Positions 24,912 to 35,574 of a stretch of 64,000 bases of DNA are shown here, one piece after another. Numbering within the stretch: position 1 is the first letter of the stretch; each line of letters begins with the position of its first letter. The translations under genes and the position numbers were made by a program. The DNA comes from Prostheceraeus crozeri (lineage: Eukaryota > Platyhelminthes > Polycladida > Euryleptidae). The notes beneath the pieces were generated by a model. The model saw only the letters and a program-made list of their open reading frames with translations, did no database searches and was not told the DNA's origin. The DNA lies in contig CAJQUW010004580.1 in NCBI GenBank assembly GCA_907163375.1, forward strand, positions 372,001 through 436,000. Direction: 5' to 3'.

Positions 24912-25700
24912 CATAGAGTAAGTAGTGTCGACTCACAAGTATCTGTATACGCTGAAAATTTTTATATGAAAATATTCAGTTTTTGTGAGGAAATTGCATT
25001 CCTGATGTCCAAAAAATTAAAAAATCATTTTAAAAAGATAAAATTTTGCAAATTTATATACTACCGACATGAAGCCCCTTTATAAGTAGTTTGAAACAGG
25101 TTGTTATCCTTTTGGTTATTAAAAGGAATGAATAGTCGCTAACAAGCATCTTAATTAAGCGGAAAATTTAGCTGATGATCTAGGAAATTTCATGAACCAC
25201 ATTATAATGCAAGTTCCTGCCAGTCTTCAAGGAAAAATTGAGATCTTATTGTGCTTCTTACTTGAGATGTCACGTTTTTAGTTCAATTTTCAGCGGCATG
25301 ATTTTATTATTCACAAGGCGCCATTTAATTGAATCTGAATAGTAATGTGGACCTATGAAGATCTTTTAAAGTTAATTATGATAAACTTCCTTGATTGTGA
25401 TGTTTTGCTCTTTCAGTGGCAGTTTGTGATATGATCACGCTAAAGAAAATAATATTATTATAATAAAGCTGAGCTTTTCTTCTAATTGCTGATTTAACAA
25501 ACTATATTGTATCTTCAAATTGACATGACATGGGGGATTTGTGGAATACTATTCCTTCTTCTGTATTGTTATCATGATCCGTCAGATTCCTGTTAATTTC
25601 TCCAAAAGTGTAGAAATTTGCATATCTCACAGGTGGTACTGGGTCTCGACTCATGTTCATTTAATGAAATCGAAATTGTATACACAAAATATCAATATCA
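24912..25700 (-). mobile_element. Non-autonomous hAT element, copy 1 (reverse orientation)
   Basis: The start CATAGAGTAAGTAG...GTCGACTC at 24912 matches the right terminus of the copies at 45288-46131 and 54163-55011. Similarity runs through the ataaattggcaaa-, catgccggtgaaa-, gatcatatcac- and gcatatctcac-like blocks to about 25690. The far end is lost or too diverged. The 8 bp before it (aacgcagc) resemble aacgcata at 25702, which may be a decayed target duplication. No coding capacity. Confidence 0.75.
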
Positions 25701-25999
25701 AAACGCATATTTCTCAACAGAGAACACGATGATAGTGGATGATACAAGTATCATAACAAATGAGGTGATGAGATGAAATTATACATGGGACACTGGAAGG
25801 AGAGGAATTGCATATACTAACACAAATTACATTTGGTCATAATCACTCACTGCATGCATCAATCGTATGGAACGCAATTATCAATAGAAACGGCCAGATA
25901 TCACATTGACTTTTTATCTTATTTATGGTATCCGAAAACACTATTCACTCCTAATTAATAAATCCTATTTAGTAAGAGGTCTGGAACAAGATTTTTATC

Positions 26000-26800
26000 A
26001 AAAAAACATCATGCATTTTATGAAATCATACATACATGCAATACGAACTAATTTAAATGTCTAAGGATCTTACCTGAAATGAAGCATACAATGTCAAGTA
26101 CGAGCGTGAATGTTTTGAGACATATTGGGGATTTAATAAATGCTGAGTTACTGCTCCACCTAATATACCTACTCTGTGAACGCAGCCTCGTCTATGTCTG
26201 ATACTTTTGCCATAAAAAAATCCATATGGTGATTTAACGTAGCAAAGTGCGTCAAGGTAACAAAATTAAAAAAAACAAGCTAATGACTAGTTAATTTTTA
26301 AAAGGTGCAAGATATGATTTAAAAGAAACTTGTTATATCCTAAAATGTCTAAAAATTTAAAAATACTTACTGCAAGAACAAACAACGCCCCTCCTCATGT
26401 GGAATGAATTGGCGAGTAAGTCGTTCTGTTCAAAATTGTGTTCATCACTTATATATTGAAAGGATTCTATTTAACAGTCTGCCATTCAGATGATAAGAGG
26501 ACAGGTCTGTTTCCAATCAAAATATCGGATCTAGTTAACACAGCGGGATTACGCTATCTAAAATCTACCAGGTGTGTAAGAGAATTAATATTAGTTCCTT
26601 AAGCTAAAACGTGAAATAGAATTGTACAAAATATGCATACAAATTATTTGACTATCTTTAATGAGGTCATCAACAGGAACTTGGTCAGGACGATCGCGTT
26701 TCGACCACTAAATCCTGGCCGCTCAAACACGACCAATCGATTACATGTTACCTTTCAAATGACTTTGAAAGCACGTTGCACTAGTCTATGGACTAGCTAT
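26000..26800. other. Intergenic interval, nothing recognised
   Basis: AT-rich DNA with no recognisable coding segment, RNA gene or repeat end. Confidence 0.4.
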
Positions 26801-26810
26801 CTGATCTAAT

Positions 26811-27045
26811 ATGATATATACTTTCGTGTGTACCTGCAGTAGCGGTGGCGGAGCAGGTCGCAGCCTTGGGATTCGAATCACGGAACACGCTCCGAAGTGG
26901 CTTCTTGATGGCCATCAGCGTCCACCACGTAGCTCTCTTCCTCCCCATAGTCTCATCACACGTCAATTGATAAATGGTTATGGCGTCAGTGCCAGAGACA
27001 ATTTTACTATGTTATGTGGATCACGTCATTTTAGCATTTAATGTT
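26811..27045 (+). mobile_element. Penelope-like element fragment, GIY-YIG endonuclease domain
   Basis: The frame shows YTFVCTC...GRSLGIRITEHAPKW, then a linker rich in R/P/S, ...ITRQLIN and NFTMLCGSRHFSI. This order (cysteine pair, G-R, L..RI.EH, then a second block ending in an aromatic/hydrophobic strand) is that of the C-terminal GIY-YIG endonuclease of Penelope-like retroelements. The reverse transcriptase is absent. A related fragment lies at 36319-36567. It sits about 670 bp from the 3' end of the receptor gene. Confidence 0.6.
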
Positions 27046-27049
27046 GTCT

Positions 27050-27710
27050 GGAAATTCTGGCTATCAAAAGATTTGCTCCAGATATATGGATTCATAAGCA
27101 ATTGGTGACACGTTTGTTGTTATCGTGGTGAAAGAAATGTGAAATATTGTCCACCGTTTCAGCATTATCAAATTAATTACTGTATAATTACTGTATCATT
27201 CCCGCATTACATCTGACGGATAACGGGCGAAAAGCTTAGTGCATGCAACATGACAAAAATACTTGTCTTTGGTTTTAATGCAAATAAGATAACTTTTTCA
27301 AATATTAAGACTCTCATAAAAAAATGCTTTCATGATTTAATGAATCAATTTCTGTGATTCAAAATTATTTTGTTCTTAGGTCACAGAAGAACTAGAGTAG
27401 GATCTAGGTTAAAATTTCTAGAAGATTGAATGATTTTTTTACTGAGATATAGACAAGTTCTCAGTAGTGGCCTACATATTATCCAGCGTCTTATTGTGAA
27501 TGAGATATCTGATAACTTAGCTAGCACCCAAATGCATGCAACATAAATTACCCATTGTTGAAGAATCAGATCCCATTTATTCAAATGTACAGTCAATTTA
27601 TGAATTTTACACAGTTCCGTATTTCAATTTAAGAATTTATGGGTAAAAAATATAGAATGTCATAAGGATGATTTGCGTATTGATTCTCTCAGCAGAATTG
27701 ATGTCACTTT
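27050..27710. other. Receptor 3' flank, no gene
   Basis: AT-rich DNA. No strong minus-strand AATAAA is placed immediately after the receptor stop codon. The minus-strand ORF at 27381-27596 has no recognisable motif. Confidence 0.4.
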
Positions 27711-27711
27711 C

Positions 27712-30255
27712 CTATAAAATACGTGTCAACCTTGCAGCTCCGCTGACAGGATTTGGACCATAAAATCTCAATTTAATGATTTCCTTCTTCTTAATACCAA
27801 GTTTTCTAGCATCCAAGTGATGAGGCTTTTTATTCACTATGTGAGGAGAAAGATGATAGCTTGAAACAAAATGTCTTTGTTGATAGGTTCCTTTTCCAAT
27901 TTGTACATAAACCCCATCCTTTTCGATTTCTTTCACCTTTGCATCATAGGTTTGGCCAAATCTTAATCGAATATTGCAACAAGACATCAAGGCTGGTTTG
28001 CAGAATTTGACGAAGTACTCGCACACTGCAACTAAAATGCTGATCACAGTGCCAGCCGCAAGTACAACAAATGCTGAAAATAGACTCTGCCAATGTAATG
28101 TCCAATTACTAGGACATTTGTATCCTGTTTTCCAACGTTCATAAATACGCTGGAGATCCCTAGTTTGCGACATAACATTTAAAGCAGATAGGAGGTCCTG
28201 CTTTAATGGCCAACTTTTTCGAATTCCCAGTCCAATTTCGGAAATGAGCATCACTTGATTGCCAACAACAAGCTTGCAATCACTTGCAGAAAGAAATGAT
28301 GCAACCATGCTACTTGCAATAAGCACATCACTCTGGTGCAATTTAAGTCGCTGAATGGAAGCGTTTACGTCAGGTTCAAACATTTCTGATGGCCAGTTGG
28401 TCTTGGCGTAATTTATTATCTTGGTGTCCATATCATCATTTTTCCTGGACATTTTATCAAAGCTACCATGATTCTTTATCCAAAACCATTTTCGACTGAA
28501 CCTTGCGTCGTACAATGTCTGAAAATTGTTCAGTGTTATATGAGCATCTTTGCGAATCAAAAATGGAACCAAATTTGCTGTATAAGAAGAAACCACGATC
28601 AAAGATGCAAACCAGAGCAACAATACGTAAACTCTAGTTGAAACTAGTTTTGGTATGATCTTCAATTTGGTGATAATGAGGGATGTAAATACAAGGAATA
28701 TTATGTCCCACAGGGAATAACGCCTTTTCCCACTTCTGCTAATGTTAGGACTAATGGTTTCCTGAATGAAGAAGCTGATAACAAGAATAACAAAGGATAT
28801 TCCCCATGTTATCCAAACGGTGACATTGAATGGCCTGGTGAAAAATCCCCAGTCGATTCTTTGTTCAGAATCATAACTGACCAAGCTAATGCCCTCGAGA
28901 TGTAGTGAAGTTGTCATATCTAAGATCTTTTCACGTTCCTTTGTAATTACCATTGGAATACCTCCGATATCCACCAACCCTGCTTGTATCATGCCTATCA
29001 ATCCGTTCGAGGCATTCTTCTCTGTACTGTCAGCACCTACCGTTTGAGATGGTACTAAAACCCACTCTATTTCAATATTCAATGATGTGGCCAGAACCTT
29101 GAAGACCTCAACAATATATCCACCATAAGCTCCGTCTCTTAGTATCAAGAAATATGGTGGAAGATGAAATACTCCGACTCTAACTTTTCTCTTTTTCAAT
29201 GAAATTCTTCGATTTATTGTGAAGTTTGTCGTGTTAGTTCCGTTCCACTTCCAAGTACCAACAATATCAAACGAATTTGTGTAGATTTCGGATCGAGAAG
29301 GTGATACGTAGCGTAACTCTGAAATGTATCTCAAACTGAGTTCATTCGTAATAGAGGGATTGACTACTGTGTTAGACAATCGATTTCTAATCATATATTT
29401 CACAGCCGCCTCACAGTCACTTGAAATGAGCTGCTGGATGCTACTATAATTACGATTTAAAGTAGACAATGTTACCAATCTACTATTTGAAAAGCGGAAT
29501 GGTTCCAACAAGTCAGGAGTCACAAATAGGCTGGGAATAATCCACAATTGATTGGCAGTCGCTAACCCAGCATGGAAAGCTTCTTGCATTATGACCTTTA
29601 GACGACGAATGACACTGTCTCTCATCATGACAATATAGACATCGTTTGTAACACTAATTTTATTGCCAACGAATGAAAGCAGTTTTCTTCGTATCTCCAT
29701 CTGAGATGCAGTTACATTGAGTGGTATAAATTGTATTTCATCTGCAGGAAAATAATTCAAAATATTATATGCATCATCATTGACATTTTTATCGACAATA
29801 AATGTTATTGAATTCCGTGCAATTAGTGAATTGATTAAATCCCGAACAGCCATGCTGATTTGCTCATAGTCCGTTGTAACCACGACTGCGTGTGGTGGAA
29901 CGATGACTTTTGTGTATGATAAAAGAAGGTACGGAATTTTCAACATATTCGTCAATAACGCCAAGGTGAAGTCAAGCGAATGAATAACACCGGTTAGATT
30001 GAGATTCTTCATTCGACTCAAAGCGGGAGCGTAGTCCTCAATAAATGAGATTTGAGGAATAATGAAGGGAACAATAGAAACTTCGACACTCGAGCCACCA
30101 GGCCATGCTATGCCTTCATCGTAGAGACTTTCGCACATGACCGTACTGCCCGTGTCTGCCAAGACAAGTCCAATGCGAAATTTGCGGACATTCCCGTAAG
30201 ATGGATATGACACTAGTAGCAGGAAGAAAATCACAATCCAAAGGCTGCACTTCAT
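27712..30255 (-). CDS. Ionotropic glutamate-receptor family (IR-type) with a PNPase-like S1 tail
   Basis: Intact, intronless ORF of 847 residues. A signal peptide (about 1-21) precedes an amino-terminal domain (about 22-350) with a periplasmic-binding-like pattern. Ligand-binding lobe 1 follows (about 356-465), with an Arg in ITKEREK at the ligand-carboxylate position. M1 is about 474-497, the pore region 514-532, M3 540-566 with the gating motif SSYTANL, lobe 2 about 570-708 and M4 about 722-749. This is the full plan of a ligand-gated cation channel at the plasma membrane, probably chemosensory or synaptic. Residues 763-847 (27969-27715) do not look like a receptor tail. They match the C-terminal S1 RNA-binding domain of PNPT1, from LRFGQTYDA through DGVYV to FYGPNPVSGAARLTRIL. 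The start ATG is the only one giving a signal peptide. Exact ligand and expression are unknown. Confidence 0.9.
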   Translation of the reverse strand: MKCSLWIVIFFLLLVSYPSYGNVRKFRIGLVLADTGSTVMCESLYDEGIAWPGGSSVEVSIVPFIIPQISFIEDYAPALSRMKNLNLTGVIHSLDFTLALLTNMLKIPYLLLSYTKVIVPPHAVVVTTDYEQISMAVRDLINSLIARNSITFIVDKNVNDDAYNILNYFPADEIQFIPLNVTASQMEIRRKLLSFVGNKISVTNDVYIVMMRDSVIRRLKVIMQEAFHAGLATANQLWIIPSLFVTPDLLEPFRFSNSRLVTLSTLNRNYSSIQQLISSDCEAAVKYMIRNRLSNTVVNPSITNELSLRYISELRYVSPSRSEIYTNSFDIVGTWKWNGTNTTNFTINRRISLKKRKVRVGVFHLPPYFLILRDGAYGGYIVEVFKVLATSLNIEIEWVLVPSQTVGADSTEKNASNGLIGMIQAGLVDIGGIPMVITKEREKILDMTTSLHLEGISLVSYDSEQRIDWGFFTRPFNVTVWITWGISFVILVISFFIQETISPNISRSGKRRYSLWDIIFLVFTSLIITKLKIIPKLVSTRVYVLLLWFASLIVVSSYTANLVPFLIRKDAHITLNNFQTLYDARFSRKWFWIKNHGSFDKMSRKNDDMDTKIINYAKTNWPSEMFEPDVNASIQRLKLHQSDVLIASSMVASFLSASDCKLVVGNQVMLISEIGLGIRKSWPLKQDLLSALNVMSQTRDLQRIYERWKTGYKCPSNWTLHWQSLFSAFVVLAAGTVISILVAVCEYFVKFCKPALMSCCNIRLRFGQTYDAKVKEIEKDGVYVQIGKGTYQQRHFVSSYHLSPHIVNKKPHHLDARKLGIKKKEIIKLRFYGPNPVSGAARLTRIL

Positions 30256-30316
30256 TTTTCCGAGTGATCAATCCTTAAGTTTCTGAAGCGAATTTGATGT
30301 GTTCAGAAGCACACTT

Positions 30317-30347
30317 GCACTGATGAATTGCTGTGAACATATATCGT
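30317..30347 (-). promoter_or_regulatory. Candidate core promoter of the receptor gene
   Basis: On the minus strand an arthropod-type initiator (ATCAGTG) lies at 30325-30317, about 65 nt before the ATG. A weak TATA-like CGATATATG lies about 25 nt upstream of it (30347-30339). The match and spacing are reasonable, but such short motifs occur by chance in AT-rich DNA. Confidence 0.3.
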
Positions 30348-31330
30348 AAACAGATCTAACTGGCGCAACATTCTCCGTTAAAAGATCATATGACACTCTT
30401 TGATACATACAATGCATCTAATAATATCTTCCGTGTAATGTAGAACCAACAGTGAGCACACAGTCTGTGTTTTCTTCTGACAGTCGCATTGTTCTACATA
30501 ACTGAGTGTTGATACACTTGGCTTACACCTGCACGGCATTGAAATATTTCTCCAGACACACCTTTATGTGATATAAGAATTCTTGATGCAATATTCTCAA
30601 ACTGAAAGCACATTGTTTTGTGATCTTTAGGCTGCGGCTGAGTGACCACTTCTAATTAGATTAGTTATATTATTCAATGAGGAGATATGGTGTAATATAA
30701 TATAGATGCGGACAGGTTGTACTGAGTTCCATGCCCTAATCAGTAGCGAAGGAAATAATTGACCTGACATTCTAGAGCAGGTGATTTTTAGTTAATAAAA
30801 ATGAAATTCACAATAACTGTCAAGTTCGACTTCAATATTGATCTATAGACTGAATCCGTGTGTAACAAATGCCGCATATAGCAAATTAGTATCATCATCG
30901 TCGTGGGCCAGAATGTCGATATTGATGTTGGTATGTTCTACTTGATAATTTCGTATATGTTCAGAAAAAAATGACGATGGAGTCGAAAAATTTCTTTATA
31001 ACGGGTATGAAATGGTTTTATAGTGCCGCCTATGTACAATTTGTCCTATTTCTTGCAGCTTATTATGTAATTAACATTTATTCGATTACATAAGTGTTTG
31101 TTCATCATACAGTTGGCAAGAGAACACGATTTCATATCGCAGCTGGCTTTATTTAGGTAGCATTATGATGCCACTTCATGTCTGTTTTAAAGAACATAAA
31201 TTCACCTGCAACAACAATTTTTGAACAAAAATTTGTTTTAGTTCGATGTATAAAAATAATAACCCTCTAACAACTCAAAACAAGTAATTTACTTGCGGTG
31301 TAGTTGTTAGAGTCCTCAAATATCGCTACA

Positions 31331-31870
31331 GTTTATGTTCAATTAATTATCATTATATATAGTGGAAGATACATCCTACCTGATTGCAGGATGAAATAAT
31401 AAGCGATATCAATCAGCTATACATGATAATTTTGCGCAGTGTAGAGACCATGCAACTTTAAGGTTACTTTAAGAAAGAGAAAAAGAAAGAAAGACTACTT
31501 GACGTCATCTTAGTACCATGATGTTGAGATAATCTAAACGGAAGAAAAAAACCAGGAGCTAAAATCCCAGCATGAGATAAACAGACATCACCTGCAATGG
31601 ACAGAACTAATCAGATGATCCGAATATATTCGTACCAACGAAAGTTACACAGGTAGGCAAGTGATTATCATCAACCTGCGTTCAATTATGCTCAATTAAT
31701 TATCATTACATGTAGTGGAAGATAAAAATAGTACAGGATGAAATTATAAGCGATATCAATCAGCTATCGGAAGGTTGATCATTTTGCGCAGTGTAGAAGC
31801 TCATGCATCTATAGACACATATGAAAGAGAAGAAGAGCCGAAATCACAGTTGACGTCATCATGGCATGCG
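31331..31870 (+). repeat. Direct duplication of ~185 bp, spaced ~356 bp
   Basis: A block with caattaattatcatta(t/c)at(a/g)tagtggaagata, aagcgatatcaatcagctat, attttgcgcagtgtaga and tgacgtcatc occurs at 31331-31515 and again at 31687-31865. Each copy ends with the palindrome TGACGTCA, a CREB/ATF-type site. There is no coding capacity. The region 30350-31330 upstream shows nothing recognisable. Confidence 0.7.
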
Positions 31871-31929
31871 GTATATTCAGTCTTCCAATGTATGATTGTA
31901 TGATTCACTAAAGTGAGCATAATCAATTA

Positions 31930-32705
31930 CATATTATTACTGCCGACCATTCAGTGTATAGCTTAAAGTTAATTATGATCATTGTCTTTGATTGTGATAC
32001 AGTGCATCTTCGATTATCCGGATGGTCAAAACCCAATAGGTTAGTCAAAGTTCCGGATAAGCGAATTTTTAAATGTCATTTTAGCAAAAGCTTGTGGGCT
32101 TAGGTCAAAGACATTTGGTTATATACCAAGACCCCTGTAGAATATGATCTATATGTACATATAGCCATATAATCTGTATGTATATATCCACCCTGCATAT
32201 CTACCTAGAATGTAATACTTGATATATTTGATTCCGATTCTTCGACTGCTTAATGAAATTATGAGCATCAATTGTACATGTTTGCTATATACATATTCAC
32301 TGTCGTTCCTATTAAAGCACATAAATGCACGTACACAAACAATACCCGTGGACTGAGACCATGAATTGAAAGTGATTTATCATAGCTGCATCCCACCTTT
32401 GACTAGCATGCATAACCTACTTAAGAATGCTCCAATCATTTAGCTGCTTGCCTATTATTTGACTCAGGCGAGAAACGCACATTGAGCAAAAATCAATTGC
32501 TGGTAAAGCAAGAGCACTTCATGTATGTGTTACCTGAAGAGGAGAGCAATGCTAAAATGAACATTCGATTCCATGTATGTACATGTACATGTTTTGATGG
32601 AATCACGGAGAATCGAACGGATTCTGAAATTACGTCCGGATAATCGAAGATCCACTGTATTTTGCTCTTTCACTGTCAGGATATTAGTGACTTGATCAAA
32701 AAGTA
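31930..32705 (-). mobile_element. hAT-family fragment split by a Tigger-like insertion
   Basis: Outside the insertion at 32000-32657, the left piece ends ...taaagttaattatgatcattg..ttgattgtga and the right piece begins ttttgctctttcactg.cag...gtga.ttgatca. These join in the order seen uninterrupted in copy 1 at about 25365-25440. The piece is only a short internal part of the hAT family; its own ends are not visible. Confidence 0.7.
32000..32657 (+). mobile_element. Tigger/pogo-like non-autonomous element, 658 bp, TA duplications
   Basis: The ends are inverted: CAGTGcATCTTCGATTATCC at 32000 and the complement of CAGTGgATCTTCGATTATCC ending at 32657, flanked by TA at 31998-31999 and 32658-32659. 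A GATTATCCGGA-type terminus is characteristic of Tigger/pogo transposons. The interior shows no transposase, so movement would have needed an enzyme from elsewhere. It is younger than the hAT copy it interrupts. Confidence 0.85.
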
Positions 32706-32712
32706 ATCGTAT

Positions 32713-32815
32713 TAAAGGTCTATTCACACCGGACGCGGCGCGTCCAGCCAAAATGCCTGTTCTCACCGAGCCGCGTGGCGAGGGGCGGGAGAGGGGAATG
32801 GAGAGGGGGGCAACT
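32713..32815 (+). repeat. GC-rich repeat terminus, CACACCGGACGCGGCGCG type
   Basis: AAGGTCTATTCACACCGGACGC followed by a GC-rich stretch contrasts with AT-rich surroundings. Inverted relatives end at about 35442 and 35516. The start of each resembles the ends of Harbinger-type MITEs, but no consistent target duplication was found. Confidence 0.5.
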
Positions 32816-33059
32816 ACAAATGCCATATCATTATGGACACTTCTTATTGCTAGATAATTGACATATTCACATTCCTTGTGTTACATGCATTCGAATGAGC
32901 CCAAACAAGACACCATGATATTTTCCCGAGATAGTTAAGTGACATACTCAGTTTTCAGAATTTACATGAAATCAGATGCAACATTTCAAGTATAATGACT
33001 CGAAAATGATATCTAAACGACACATTCTCGAGAAAATACAAAGAATTTTTGCATTAGAT

Positions 33060-34085
33060 GATTTATAGTATAGAGGATTTATTTTGTGGCTGTGTTCTTA
33101 TTTATCTGATCGGATGCAACGTGCATGTGTTAATGAAAGTATTGGGCCCTTAATAAATGTAACGTCCGGGGTGCCTCAGGGGTCTGTACTTGGGCCTTAT
33201 TTATTTGCTATGTTTGCATCTACCTTGTCTGTGTGCTCAAATAGCGGTCAACTTATAAAGTATGCCGATGATTTTACCCTTGTTGAGTCCTGCACACATG
33301 TTGAGCCCAATCCATCGCATTTATCAGTAATAAAAGATTGGTCTTTTGCTAACAAGTTGAAGCTAAATCCTGATAAATGTAGACAGATGTTAATTCGTCG
33401 GAAAAAGAATACCACTGTGTTGCCATATGATGGTATAGAATTGACATGTAAAATTAATATTATTGGTGTGACTTTAACAGACAATTTGAAATGGAACGTT
33501 CATTTTGAAAACATTTCATTGTCAGTCAATTGTCGTCTACATGTGATACGCACATTGAAGCCCCATGTCTGTAAAGCAAAATTGTTTGAGGTTTTTCATA
33601 GCTGTGTTGTCTCTCTACTTATGTACGCCACTCCGCTTTTTTGTAGATTGTCATCAGAGATAAGTAATGAGATAAATAAATTTCGGAGGCGAGCGCATCG
33701 CATCATCTGTAATGAAGATTGTAAATGCCACATTATTCCTGATTTTGACAGCATGCGCAAAGATCTATTTTGTAAATTTTTATTTAAGTGTCAGTCACCT
33801 GCTCACCCACTCCATGCTTTTATGCCTTTCCGAATGACTCATTCTAGTAAATTTCGTTTGAATCCGTGTTTGACATCACGCCGACAAAACTCTTTCTTCA
33901 TATGGTCATGCATGCTGGCGAACAGTGAAACAAGCTTGTAAATAGTGTTTTTCCTCTATTTTTTCCTGAGATTTTTGCTTCAACAAACGGTTTTTCTATT
34001 TCATTATACTTATTGTTGTGAATTTGTTGTTGTATAAATGATTGTTATTCTCTTACAATAGACGCATTACTTACTTACTTCCTTA
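33060..34085 (+). mobile_element. 5'-truncated Jockey/CR1-type LINE with short simple 3' tail
   Basis: One uninterrupted frame (33084-33941) covers the second half of the reverse transcriptase: LCSYLSDR, then SGVPQGSVLGP, the catalytic box KYADDF, a LKLNPDKC block, a thumb region (IGVTLTDNLKWN) and the C-terminal RRAHRIIC...DCKC block. Similarity starts abruptly near 33060, as expected from incomplete target-primed reverse transcription. The 3' flank ends in ttacttacttactt at about 34070, a microsatellite-like tail. The catalytic YADD is intact and the frame open, so this copy is younger than the LINE at 9 kb, but it lacks the N-terminal half and the endonuclease. Confidence 0.9.
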
Positions 34086-34089
34086 AATC

Positions 34090-35280
34090 TACGAGCGTGA
34101 ACAAAGTATTCAGCATCCGGTATTCAAGTTCTTAGATTTGCAAGTTTCATCAGACGAGAACAGTGCGTTATGAGTTGAAGTGTTGTCACGGTCAGTCTAT
34201 TTTAGAGCAATATCCGAGTAATTCTATGATGAGTTTTGGTCGACCAAAAGTCTAGAAATTAGGCTCAATCTGAGAAGACCACTGAGTTCAGCATGATATG
34301 GCGACAAAAAGGTATTTCGTCGTGTTAATTTCCGTGAAGTAAATCCGAATCTGCAGAAATTATTCTCTTGAGTATCAAAATCTATAAGTTGTGTTGTCGT
34401 ATGATTTGAGGGAATATCAGATCAGATATTCCACTGCAAATACTATTCATGAAAAACCAAGTGAAATCAATCCTTTTGTTAAACTGTCAACACAATTATA
34501 AACTATATCGATTGTTGTCACGCACTGCGATGAGAATGAGCGATACAAGCGAGCATGTTGATGGAGAAAAAAATGGCTTGTGTTTGCAAAATAGATTCAA
34601 CCATCATCTTCTTCGTGAAATTTCCTTTTAAATGAAGCGTGTTTTAACTAAATTGGTTAGGAGTTCTACGATCTACATCAAATAGACGATATGTAGCGTT
34701 TTGATGACTTCATCGTAATGCTTGAAGGAGTGGCGCACGATCAAAGACAGATGAGAGAGACCGACATTGCTTAAATTATTTTTTCCAATTGTACATTAAG
34801 TACGGCATACTTTTGAGTGATTGACATTACAAATTAATCGTTAGGATATGGGAATTAGCTATAAACTACATAATATCCGAAAACTAATCATTTGACATTT
34901 CATATTTGTGAAGAATAGGGATTTTAAGGACACACATGTCATTTGCACTTTCATTCATAAGGTGACAACAAGGCACAGGTGACAGACCATGAAATAGAAT
35001 TGACGCACGGATTGACTTTGCTCACAATACGACCTTTATTAACTTACGTCGGCCATTCTATAGTAATCGGGAGTATCACTCTATTGAAGATTGTCTGATA
35101 GGTTGAGAACAATAACAACTTTCTCATCTTCGTTTCCGATACTCGCTTTGCAGTAAATAAAATGCCATTCATCTCCAAATGCATTCATGAATTCGATTTC
35201 ATGGTTGACGAAGTATGAAATGCACTGATAAGGGATCTTGAACATCATTTGGTCAAATTGTCCTCACAGAGGGTCAGAAC
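34090..35280. other. Intergenic interval, nothing recognised
   Basis: No recognisable gene or repeat. The 60-residue open frame at 34449-34631 has no known motif. Confidence 0.4.
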
Positions 35281-35309
35281 ATCTGGCAACCTCTGGTGTC
35301 AGGTTTCAG

Positions 35310-35518
35310 TGCGGGGGTAGAGCAATCCGCGAGGCGACTTGGCGCGGGATGGATTTTCCTATCTCGTGAGCAAACCGCGCGTCATTACAGAACTTTTTTG
35401 CTTGGACGTGTAGTCCCGCGCGTCTGGTGTGAACAGCCCATAAGTTTGTTAAGGTTCTGAAAGAAAATTCTGGACGCCTGAGACGCGCGGCGCTGCGTCC
35501 GGTGGGAATTGACCTTAG
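35310..35518 (-). repeat. Two GC-rich termini related to the one at 32713
   Basis: Reading the minus strand, AAGGTCAATTCCCACCGGACGC starts at 35516 and GGGCTGTTCACACCAGACGCGCGGG at about 35438. Both resemble 32713 in the (A/G)CACC(G/A)GACGC core. They are nested or adjacent ends of one GC-rich family. The segment also shows gcgaggcgacttggcgcggg at 35329. Confidence 0.5.
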
Positions 35519-35574
35519 GAAGGCTGGTACTTCTATTCTTTCCCCCGCCCCCACATTTTTCAAGTTTTCCAAAA

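Noticed and set aside
26830-26885. tRNA-like A and B boxes (tggcggagcagg ... ggattcgaatc)
   Set aside because: The stretch is the coding part of the Penelope endonuclease block (GRSLGIRITEH), and the box spacing is too short for a tRNA; chance resemblance.
32713-35516. One large transposon bounded by the GC-rich termini
   Set aside because: No consistent target duplication can be placed at both ends, and three termini are present instead of two; kept only as related ends.
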